Shown: in pieces, positions 47,182-54,213 of the stretch
Layout of the letters: each line of letters opens with the position of its first letter
How positions within the stretch are numbered: the stretch's first letter is position 1
From: Gp7-AA10 sp035636095
GTDB lineage: Bacteria; Acidobacteriota; Thermoanaerobaculia; Gp7-AA8
Reading direction: 5' to 3'
DNA: 54,213 bases
NCBI GenBank assembly: GCA_035636095.1
Contig: DASPZU010000060.1
Location: 1-54,213, forward strand
Made by a program: the position numbers and the translations under genes
Notes under the pieces: model-generated
The model's input: the letters and a program-made list of their open reading frames with translations, nothing else
Told to the model about the DNA's origin: nothing
The model's database searches: none

Positions 47182-48944
47182 CAGTGGTCCAGCTCTCCCG
47201 CAATGATATTGAGCGATCCGAGCGCGGCGATCGCGTCGGGGATGGTCTGACCGGTGATCATGCGTCCGTAGGCCTGATAAATCGCGAAGCAGGGCGGGCG
47301 GCAACGCACGCGATAAGGATTCTTCGAACCGTCCGAGACGATGTAGAAACCCAGTTCTCCATTGCCGCCTTCCACCTGGAAGTACGTTTCGCCCACCGGC
47401 GGCTGAATGCCGTGCATGATCAGCTTGAAGTGATAGATCAGCGACTCCATCTCGTTGTATACCCGCTCCTTCGGCGGAAGGGCAACATACGGATTGTCGA
47501 CCATGACCGGGCCGGGCGGCAGGCCGCGATCGATGGCCTGCTGCAAAATGCGGAGCGACTGCCGCATCTCTTCCATCCGCACCAGGTATCGCGCGTAAGT
47601 GTCGCCCCCCTCGGCGATCGGGACATCCCAATCGTAGGTTTCGTATCCCAGGTAGGGGTTGGTTTTGCGGACGTCGAAGGGGACGCCGCATGCGCGCAGG
47701 CACGGTCCCGTGAAACCGAAATCGATGGCATCCTGGGGCGAGATCGGTGCCACGCCCACGGTGCGATCGAGAAAGATCTTGTTGCGGTCGACGAGCTTTT
47801 CGACGTCGTCGATGTATTTAGGCAACATGTTGACTAATCGCTGCGACTGCTGGAGAAAATCGGGCGGCACGTCGACCGCCAGTCCGCCGATCCGTGTGTA
47901 ACTGGGCAGGAGCCGCGCCCCGCAGCACGCTTCGATCAAACCGTAGATCTCCTCGCGGGGCTGGAAGAGGTACCAGAAGTTCGTCAGCGCACCCATATCG
48001 ACCAGGTTGGTTCCGATGCACACCAGGTGGTCGGCGATGCGCATGAACTCGGAGAGGACCAGGCGAACATATTGCGCGCGCTGCGGAACCTCGAGGCCGA
48101 GCAGCTTCTCGACGGTCATGCAGTAGCCGACGTTGTTGATGATGGCCGACATGTAGTTGAGGCGATCGGTGAACGGGATGGCCTGCTGATAGGTGTGCGT
48201 CTCGCAGCTTTTCTCGAAGCAGCGATGCAGGTATCCGATTTCCTGCTCGGCGCCGATGATCGTTTCGCCGTCGAGCGTGACCACCACGCGCAGCGTTCCG
48301 TGGGTGGCGGGGTGGGAGGGGCCGAGGTTGAGGGTGACGCGCTCGAAGTCGGTGTCGACGTTTTCGAATCGCGGATCGATCTTCGGAATGATCTTGGCGA
48401 CGTCTTTCTCCGTGCACAGCCAGCGCTGCGCGGGATCGTAGTCTTTCCTGAGCGGGTGTCCCTGAAACGCTTCGTGCGTCAGGATGCGCCGAAGATTGGG
48501 ATGCCCGGCGAATCGCACGCCGTACATGTCGAAGACCTCGCGCTCGAACCAGTCGAAGCCTTTGAAAACGGGGAGCGACGAGTCGACCGGCTCATCTTCA
48601 CCGACGCGGACCTTGAGGCGCACCCGTTCGTTGTTCGCGAGCGAGTAGAGCTGGTATAGCAAATCGAAGCGTTTTTCACGTTCCGGATAGTCCACCCCCC
48701 AGAGGTCGAGGGGCAGCGTGAATTGCAAATCGTCCTTCAGAGTACGAAGCGTCTCGACGATCCGCTCCTTGCTCACGATCAATGTCGGCAGATCCTGCCC
48801 GCGCTCCCGCTCGGCCCCCACCCGGCCCGCGATCTCCGCCCCCCGCGCATCCAGCTTCGCGGCGTCGGTGGGAAGGTAGGGTTCGCGATTCGTCGGCGCC
48901 GGACCGGTGTACGGGATGGCGCTGTACTTGGTGAGCGTGCTCAT
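47181..48944 (-). CDS. nuoCD: NADH-quinone oxidoreductase subunits C and D, fused
   Basis: A 587-residue fusion of the 30-kDa and 49-kDa subunits. NuoC part: FDLLYQLYSLANNERVRLKV, WFEREVFDMYGVRFAGHPNL, then PLRKDY. NuoD part from about residue 205: LNLGPSHPATHGTLRVVVTL, EIGYLHRCFEKSCETHTY, GLAVDVPPDF and the C-terminal AYGRMITGQTIPDAIAALGS. The catalytic quinone-site residues of NuoD are kept. ATG 48944 is chosen; upstream residues would be encoded by an octamer repeat. NuoC-NuoD fusion is known in several phyla. Confidence 0.95.
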   Translation of the reverse strand: MSTLTKYSAIPYTGPAPTNREPYLPTDAAKLDARGAEIAGRVGAERERGQDLPTLIVSKERIVETLRTLKDDLQFTLPLDLWGVDYPEREKRFDLLYQLYSLANNERVRLKVRVGEDEPVDSSLPVFKGFDWFEREVFDMYGVRFAGHPNLRRILTHEAFQGHPLRKDYDPAQRWLCTEKDVAKIIPKIDPRFENVDTDFERVTLNLGPSHPATHGTLRVVVTLDGETIIGAEQEIGYLHRCFEKSCETHTYQQAIPFTDRLNYMSAIINNVGYCMTVEKLLGLEVPQRAQYVRLVLSEFMRIADHLVCIGTNLVDMGALTNFWYLFQPREEIYGLIEACCGARLLPSYTRIGGLAVDVPPDFLQQSQRLVNMLPKYIDDVEKLVDRNKIFLDRTVGVAPISPQDAIDFGFTGPCLRACGVPFDVRKTNPYLGYETYDWDVPIAEGGDTYARYLVRMEEMRQSLRILQQAIDRGLPPGPVMVDNPYVALPPKERVYNEMESLIYHFKLIMHGIQPPVGETYFQVEGGNGELGFYIVSDGSKNPYRVRCRPPCFAIYQAYGRMITGQTIPDAIAALGSLNIIAGELDH

Positions 48945-48949
48945 TTGTT

Positions 48950-49026
48950 GGTCTCGCGGTCTCGTGGTTTCGTGGTCTCGAGGTGAGACCCACCGCGAAA
49001 CCGCGCAACTGCGCAACCGCGAGACC
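48950..49026. repeat. Octamer repeat hairpin between nuoB and nuoCD
   Basis: GGTCTCGC, GGTCTCGT, GGTTTCGT, GGTCTCGA (48950-48981) face the complementary CCGCGAAA, CCGCGCAA, CTGCGCAA, CCGCGAGA series (about 48990-49026). It occupies nearly the whole 82-bp gap of an operon in which every other junction overlaps. Same octamer family as 23891-23960. Confidence 0.9.
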
Positions 49027-49611
49027 TCATCTCCGTATCTCTCCGCGCTCGATTTTCTCTTTCAGTTTGAGGATTCCGTACATCAAACCTTCGGGAGTGG
49101 GCGGACAGCCCGGCACCCAGATGTCGACGGGGATGACTTCGTCAATGCCTTGCACGACGTGGTACATGCGATAGAAGCCGCCGGAGGTCGCGCACGCTCC
49201 CATCGAGATCACATACTTCGGCTCGGGCATTTGGTCGTAGATCGTCTTGAGCACCGGTGCCATTTTGTCCACGATCGTTCCGGCCACGATCATCAGATCC
49301 GCCTGACGCGGTGAGAAGCGCACCACCTCCGCGCCGAAGCGCGAGATGTCGTAGTGCGACGAGACCATCGACATGAACTCGATCGCGCAGCAGGCGGTGC
49401 CGAAGGGGAGAGGCCACAGCGAGTTTCCGCGCGCCCACCCGATCAGCGTGTCGAGCTTGGTGGTGAGGTAGGTCCCGCCGGCGAGATCCGTGATTTCGCG
49501 CTCCGCCTCGCCGGGAAGCGTGATGAGGCCCTTTTCCGCTTCTTCGCCGGGAGGAACGCCAGGCTTGCGCGCGATGATGGACTCAGGATTTTCGATTCGC
49601 TTGACGGGCAT
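49027..49611 (-). CDS. nuoB: NADH-quinone oxidoreductase subunit B
   Basis: A 194-residue complex I subunit that binds cluster N2. The cluster ligands are visible in FGTACCAIEFMS (Cys-Cys), ISMGACATSGGFY and VPGCPPTPEGL. It starts MPVKRIENPESIIARK with no nuoA upstream; the 284-bp region before it has no other nuo gene. The remaining complex I subunits must be encoded elsewhere. Confidence 0.94.
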   Translation of the reverse strand: MPVKRIENPESIIARKPGVPPGEEAEKGLITLPGEAEREITDLAGGTYLTTKLDTLIGWARGNSLWPLPFGTACCAIEFMSMVSSHYDISRFGAEVVRFSPRQADLMIVAGTIVDKMAPVLKTIYDQMPEPKYVISMGACATSGGFYRMYHVVQGIDEVIPVDIWVPGCPPTPEGLMYGILKLKEKIERGEIRR

Positions 49612-49857
49612 GCCGCGACACCGTTGAGGCCGCGGAAGTCTATGGGTTTGAGAAATTTTTCACAACCTAGACTTGGCCTAATCCTCAGTCCTCCACTCCG
49701 CTGACGTAGGTGTGATGAGGTCGAGGGTGAGCACTCACGGCCCCAGCACGATTTCCGTGACTCTTTTGAAGTGCTTAGACGTTTCTCAGTGCCACGACTG
49801 AACCGATGAATGGAACCCTGAGGATGGTGCCCGCGGCGGCCAGATTTTCGCGCGCAT
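49612..49857. other. Non-coding gap upstream of nuoB
   Basis: About 250 bp between the nuoB start and the stem-loop after the large repeat-protein gene. No open frame with protein-like composition, tRNA, heptamer array or clear riboswitch was recognised; the nuoB promoter presumably lies here but no convincing -35/-10 pair was identified. Confidence 0.5.
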
Positions 49858-49886
49858 CGTCCGGCGGCCATTAAGGCCGCCGGACG
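49858..49886 (-). terminator. Perfect 12-bp stem-loop after the large secreted protein gene
   Basis: CGTCCGGCGGCC-ATTAA-GGCCGCCGGACG forms a perfect 12-bp stem with a 5-nt loop, ending 9 nt past the stop codon on the minus strand. There is no U-tract, so it may be a 3'-end stabiliser or a factor-assisted terminator. Confidence 0.6.
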
Positions 49887-49895
49887 GATGCTGGA

Positions 49896-52800
49896 TCACT
49901 TGATTTCGAACGGGACGGTGTGAATGGTCGGGTCGCCCGAGACCGTGAATCCGAGGACGTACTGCCCCGACGCGAGCCCCTCCGTTGTCAGATTGAACCT
50001 GTACCTCCCGCCGTTCTGGAACATGAAGTCAAGGCCCTGATTGCCAGGCGGGACGGCTGGCAGCCACGTCATGGAGCCGACAAGCTGGACGCCGAACGCG
50101 GTCACTACGATGTCCTCGGACGAAAGGTTCGCTCCGTTGGCATCAATGATCTGGATCGCGAACGGGATGGTACTTCCTGAATTCGCGGGTCCCGGCTTTT
50201 CCGAGCCGCCCCTGATTCCGAAGGCCACAGTCAGCGTCGAGGATCCGGTCGCTGGATTAAAGTTCGCGTCTCCGGGATAGCTGAAAGCGATCGGATGCAA
50301 ACCGATGCTGAGACTGCCGGTTGCGAACGACGCTTCAAAACTTCCGTCAGCCTGGATCGCTGCGGATTGTGTGGCGCCTTCGACAGTCACGATGACAACG
50401 CCGGTCGGAATGAAAGTCCCGAATGAAATCGTCCCGGTTACGGTGGTGGTCGCTGTGCCAATCACGATCACCGGCGCACTGAGGTTGCTGAATGTGGGTG
50501 TTGCCTTCAACACGTTGATCGTGACGGACGCGGTCGCCTGATTGTAGTTCGCGGTGGCGGCAGCGGTGACGCTCAAGGTATTGACGCCGGCATTGAGAAC
50601 CACGCCGGCGGCCGGGTTGTACGTGAGCGCTCCCGCGGGCGACGGCCCTGGGACCGTAACGGTGGCGTTGAGTTGCGTGGCGCTGAGCGGCGTTCCGTAG
50701 ACAATATCCGCCGGATTCGACCAGTTGATCTGCTGATCGGCCTTGTTCACAACGAGAGAGGTGGTGGCGGAGGCCGGCTTGTAATTTGCCGTGTCAGCGG
50801 GAGTGAAGTTCACCGTCAACAGTTGCGTTCCCGCGTTCAGAATCGTGCCCGCGGGCGGGAAGTACACGAATGAGCCTGGAACATTAGCGGTGGCGTTGAG
50901 TTGAGTTGCTGACAGCGGAGTACCGTACGTGATGCTGCCCGGCGGCGGCCACGTAATGACCGGCGTAGCCTTGTCAATCGTCACCACAATCGTCGGCGAT
51001 GTCGATGGTGCGAAGCTTGCCGATCCGTTGTAGACAGCCGACACATTGTGGGTGCCAGCGGTAAATGACGCCACGTTGATGAAAGCGGATCCTCCGCTGA
51101 GGACCGCGGTGCCGAGCAGCGTCGCGCCATCGAAGAACGACGCGTTGCCAGTCGCGGTCGCTGGACTCACGCTAGCCGTCAGTTTCACGGTCGTTCCGAA
51201 AACGGCCGCGCTTGGATTAGCGACAAGCACGGTCGAAGTCGCCGCAGCCGAGACATTGATCGTGTAACCGTGACTGCCGGCGCAGCCGTTAGCATCTGTC
51301 GCAATCACCGTAAAGGAAAAGCTTCCTGAGGTCGTGAGTGAACCGGACAGTAGACCACCCGAAGTCAGGCTGAGTCCCGGAGGTAATGTTCCAGCGGAGA
51401 CCGAGAAACCAATCGGAGCGGTGCCATTTGAGGCGGTGATTGTCTGACTGTACGAATCTCCAACAGACGCAGACGGTAGTGATGACGGCGACACGTCGAT
51501 CGTCGGACATGTTGTGGTCGTCAGGTCAAAATTGATGTTCGAAAGGGTCGCGCCGTCCGCGACATGTATCGCGGTGCCGGTCAGCGGGTCGCAATTTTCG
51601 CACGGCAGGTGGTCCCATAGTTGATCGTGGTACTGCGGTGCGACTGTGTTCTGGGTCCGAGCGAAGAAGGTCCCGCCGGTTGGCAAAGAGACCGAGTAGT
51701 TACCGCCGCTGTCGGATGTGCCCGAGCCGACTTGCGAGTCTGTCGGATCGTAAATCGCCACTTCGATGCCCGACAAAGCGGTGTTTGTCGCTGCGGCGCG
51801 TACGTGGCCGATGATGACGATTGCCGTAGAACTGAGTCCAAAGTTGATGTTGGCAGTCGTTTGTCCCTTCGTCACTTGCACGGCTGTGCCGCTTGTAATG
51901 ACACACCCTGTAGTGCAGGGGATTGCGGAGTATAGGACCGGCACATAACCCGGTGCGCGTGCGATGACGAAGTAGCTGCCCGTCGCCAGGCCGTCCACCA
52001 CAGCATACTGACCGGTGGTGTCAGCATAGCCGTATGCAGCAACGTCGCCGCTCGCGCTCAACACTTGCACAAATGCCAGCGGGATGGGGGCGCTGGTACC
52101 GGCGTCGAGGATACTGCCGGTGATCTTTCCGCCGCTCTTGTTGAGCGCGAAGTTGATGTTCGTGCTGGGCACACCGAGCGTGATGTCAATCGGCGTCCCG
52201 CCGGTCGGCGGGCAGCCGCTGCAATCAATGCTCATGTAGAGTTGGTTCAAATACTGCTGCTGCAATCCGTTCTCTGAACGGGCGAAGTACCGCCCTGCCG
52301 CCGGAAGATTCACGGAATAGCTTCCGGTGGCGAAATCGGAGGTCGTGGCGACGATCTGTTTGCCGGCGGTGTTGAAGAAGACGATCGTTACGCCGCCAAG
52401 CGCTCCGCCGGTAGCGGCATCTGTCACTTTGCCGCTCGCCACCGCCTGTGATGAGTGCATCGCGAAGTTGATGTTGGAGGTGGTGGATCCAAGGGTGACG
52501 CTGATTGCCGTCCCGCCTGTAATCGGACAGCCGGTGCAGTCGATCCCGTTGTAGAGCTGGGAGAAGTACCCGGCGGCGGAGGCGAGCACGTAATAGTTGC
52601 CGCTGACCAGGCCGTTGAACGAAACATAGTTACCGCCAGCATCGGAGTCGGCAAACGAAACCGGCGTTCCGGCGGAGTTGTAGATGGTCACTCGGCGCAA
52701 CTCCAGAGGAGCCGAGTCGAACGCGTCGGTCAGCTTGCCAGCGATGCGACCGCCGTTGACAAGCGAGAAGTTGATATTGCCCGTGACGCTCCCTACCGGA

Positions 52801-54098
52801 GCCGAAAATGAGGTACCGGAGGTCGGGTTGCACCCCGTGCAGTTCATGCCGGAATAGAGCGAATCGACGAGGCCGGGATAGACGTTGTTGAATGTCCGTG
52901 CGAAGAACGTCCCACCACTAGGGCTGCTCACGCGGTACTGCCCGTTGACGTCGGTGATCGCCGAGCCGCTCGGCGAACCGGCACCGTTGTAGAGCACGAC
53001 CGTGACTCCGGTCAGCGGCGACGGACCAGGACCTGTGACCGTGCCCGTTACGATTGCGGACGTGGAGTGAAGCGCGAAGTTGATTCCGCCAGTCGTTACT
53101 CCGTCGGTGACGGCAATCGCGTTTCCGTTGAGCGGCGAACAGGTGAAATCGGGGCAGGCAAGGCCGTTATACGCCTGGGCCACAAAACCATCGGCGAAAG
53201 AAACAGCGAAGAAGTTGCCGGTGCCAAGGCCGCCGACTGTGTAGTTGCCGTTGGAATCCGTCGTTGCGAAGTCCACGAATTCGCCGCCTGAGTCGAATAC
53301 GTAAACGGCTGCGTTGGCAATCGCGCCGCCCCCGAAAGCCGTCACTGTCCCGGCGATCGCTCCTATAGCGTTCGCAATTACGCGAAGCCTTCCGAGTGGA
53401 ATCGTCGCGCGACCGGGCGCGTATGCCAGCGCGATCGGGTACCGCACTCGTGCATCGCGCACCTGCAGACGCAACGTCGCGATCGAGCCGCGATCGCTGC
53501 GATCGATCGCCCACCGCGCGCCAAGCGACGGGCGGCCAACCGAGTCGATGATCAATGGAGCCGAGAGCACCAGATCCGGCCCCGTGCGCGACACAAAGCG
53601 AATGCCGCGGCCGCTATTGACGATTTCGGAAACGTCTTGCGCGACAGTGACTCGGTATGCAATCGATTCCAGCTGGCGCGCCTGGGTCAGTAAGAAAATC
53701 TCCATCGCGCCGGCTTCTGGGCCGGCACGGAAGGCATCGATATCCTCAAAAGCTCGGCGGTAAGAGCGTCCCGATCTCCCCTCCTCACTGGTGGCGCTCT
53801 GCGGCCTTTCCGGGCGCAGGACGACCATGGCGCTGCCATTGCGCAGCCGATAGCCATCCGCGAATGCCGAGGACAGAAATCCTTCAACACTGCCGTTCAG
53901 AAGTAGTGGAGCTTCTGAAATCGCGGCGCGTGCCGCGTCGATGCTGGCGAGTCGCGCCATTGCAGGGAAATCTGTAGCTAGTCGATGTTCAATCCCCGAA
54001 TCGGGCGACTCGACGACGACCTCGGCCAGCAGCGCGGGCGCCAGACCCAAGATGCTGACGAGACTCACAAGCAGGAGAAACCGGTTCCTGTGCTTCAC
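49896..54098 (-). CDS. Large secreted protein with carboxypeptidase-regulatory-like CxxC repeats and Ig-like domains
   Basis: A 1,400-residue exported protein with signal peptide LLLVSLVSILGLAPALLA. Residues about 25-240 are a unique N-terminal domain. From about 245 to 870 there are six tandem ~105-residue modules resembling carboxypeptidase-regulatory/SdrD-B domains; each ends in a shared block with two Cys and a strand NINF, for example YNGIDCTGCPITGGTAISVT and IDCSGCPPTGGTPIDITLG. Then come a putative-Ig domain (SVSAGTLPPGLSLTSGGLLS), an Ig-like repeat (ATATGNASFFDGATLLGTAV) and two MBG-type repeats starting ITYGTPLSATQLNAT and IVYGTPLSATQLNAT. No sorting signal or transmembrane anchor was seen at the C-terminus. 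Likely surface or extracellular adhesion; no enzyme motif. Confidence 0.88.
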   Translation of the reverse strand: MKHRNRFLLLVSLVSILGLAPALLAEVVVESPDSGIEHRLATDFPAMARLASIDAARAAISEAPLLLNGSVEGFLSSAFADGYRLRNGSAMVVLRPERPQSATSEEGRSGRSYRRAFEDIDAFRAGPEAGAMEIFLLTQARQLESIAYRVTVAQDVSEIVNSGRGIRFVSRTGPDLVLSAPLIIDSVGRPSLGARWAIDRSDRGSIATLRLQVRDARVRYPIALAYAPGRATIPLGRLRVIANAIGAIAGTVTAFGGGAIANAAVYVFDSGGEFVDFATTDSNGNYTVGGLGTGNFFAVSFADGFVAQAYNGLACPDFTCSPLNGNAIAVTDGVTTGGINFALHSTSAIVTGTVTGPGPSPLTGVTVVLYNGAGSPSGSAITDVNGQYRVSSPSGGTFFARTFNNVYPGLVDSLYSGMNCTGCNPTSGTSFSAPVGSVTGNINFSLVNGGRIAGKLTDAFDSAPLELRRVTIYNSAGTPVSFADSDAGGNYVSFNGLVSGNYYVLASAAGYFSQLYNGIDCTGCPITGGTAISVTLGSTTSNINFAMHSSQAVASGKVTDAATGGALGGVTIVFFNTAGKQIVATTSDFATGSYSVNLPAAGRYFARSENGLQQQYLNQLYMSIDCSGCPPTGGTPIDITLGVPSTNINFALNKSGGKITGSILDAGTSAPIPLAFVQVLSASGDVAAYGYADTTGQYAVVDGLATGSYFVIARAPGYVPVLYSAIPCTTGCVITSGTAVQVTKGQTTANINFGLSSTAIVIIGHVRAAATNTALSGIEVAIYDPTDSQVGSGTSDSGGNYSVSLPTGGTFFARTQNTVAPQYHDQLWDHLPCENCDPLTGTAIHVADGATLSNINFDLTTTTCPTIDVSPSSLPSASVGDSYSQTITASNGTAPIGFSVSAGTLPPGLSLTSGGLLSGSLTTSGSFSFTVIATDANGCAGSHGYTINVSAAATSTVLVANPSAAVFGTTVKLTASVSPATATGNASFFDGATLLGTAVLSGGSAFINVASFTAGTHNVSAVYNGSASFAPSTSPTIVVTIDKATPVITWPPPGSITYGTPLSATQLNATANVPGSFVYFPPAGTILNAGTQLLTVNFTPADTANYKPASATTSLVVNKADQQINWSNPADIVYGTPLSATQLNATVTVPGPSPAGALTYNPAAGVVLNAGVNTLSVTAAATANYNQATASVTINVLKATPTFSNLSAPVIVIGTATTTVTGTISFGTFIPTGVVIVTVEGATQSAAIQADGSFEASFATGSLSIGLHPIAFSYPGDANFNPATGSSTLTVAFGIRGGSEKPGPANSGSTIPFAIQIIDANGANLSSEDIVVTAFGVQLVGSMTWLPAVPPGNQGLDFMFQNGGRYRFNLTTEGLASGQYVLGFTVSGDPTIHTVPFEIK

Positions 54099-54213
54099 TT
54101 GTGCCTCTTTCTCTCAGAGCCGCACAAACAAGCGGCGGGCGATCCACGATGCAGTTGCTATTGTGTATTGAGGGGAAGGTTCGTGGCTTGTGTTCCGCCG
54201 TTGCCTTGGATCG
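54099..54213 (-). promoter_or_regulatory. Upstream region of the large secreted protein gene
   Basis: The 115 bp to the window end contains the gene's leader with an AGAGG-type ribosome-binding site (minus strand) shortly before the ATG. No clear -35/-10 pair is seen, and the region may be cut by the window edge. Confidence 0.35.

Noticed and set aside
47182..47703. N-terminal extension of nuoI to 388 residues
   Set aside because: The region is another frame of nuoCD with no NuoI-like sequence; ATG 47181 gives the normal protein.

Overview
Organism. The window reads as a chromosomal segment of a GC-rich, diderm, aerobic heterotroph, most likely an Acidobacteriota (class not resolved). Pointers are a GWxTD-domain secreted protein (a family seen mostly in that phylum), a TPR lipoprotein-TonB-ExbB-ExbD-ExbD cluster, a Nuo complex I cluster, outer-membrane-type proteins, and a very high density of short intergenic palindromic repeats. 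The placement is inferred from family content, not from a marker gene. No phage, plasmid or CRISPR was seen. The only transposable unit is a RAYT element at 45.0-46.1 kb.

Layout. 0-13.4 kb: the end of a molybdenum hydroxylase, YebC, nicotinate phosphoribosyltransferase and a convergent MFS transporter. Then comes an acyl-CoA degradation run (3-hydroxyacyl-CoA dehydrogenase, two crotonases, a LeuA/HMGL-type aldolase, a biotin carboxylase), interrupted by tRNA-Leu(CAA) and a secreted subtilase, and ending in a receiver protein. 13.4-20.7 kb (minus): a BMP-type (nucleoside) ABC importer whose ATPase and permeases are translationally coupled to a degenerate HD-GYP protein, which follows a HEAT-repeat protein sharing its N-terminal domain. 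20.7-24.7 kb: GWxTD protein, RibBA and a tryptophan-dioxygenase-like haem protein. 24.7-31.5 kb: Ton/Exb energisation cluster, DoxX, CPBP protease, thiolase, an STN-like protein and a VTT membrane protein. 31.4-34.5 kb: receiver, M23 peptidase with a bactofilin-like partner, rhomboid. 34.5-42 kb (minus): Kelch protein; an envelope operon (pseudo-L,D-transpeptidase, L,D-transpeptidase, CDP-alcohol phosphotransferase, GalT); a zinc/manganese-type importer with an outer-membrane barrel but no ATPase. 42-46 kb: thioredoxin, M24 peptidase, small hydrolase, receiver, RAYT element. 46-49.6 kb (minus): nuoB, nuoCD, nuoI and a ferritin-like gene. 49.9-54.1 kb (minus): a 1,400-residue secreted repeat protein.

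Most unusual features. (1) Many gene junctions carry tandem 7- or 8-bp repeats, usually as two inverted arms forming long hairpins. The repeat sequence differs between loci but the architecture is constant, and several run into coding regions. A separate 62-bp palindrome occurs once between genes and once in frame inside the ABC ATPase. (2) The BMP importer, HEAT and HD-GYP-like genes form one compact neighbourhood. (3) Nine genes have a TANNNT -10 box only 6-10 nt before the start codon, suggesting leaderless mRNAs, including one overlapping divergent promoter. (4) pncB appears to start at an ACG overlapping the yebC stop codon. (5) Several enzymes lack expected active-site residues: the TDO-like protein, the L,D-transpeptidase paralogue and the subtilase. 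All functional statements come from reading the sequence; no database search was possible.
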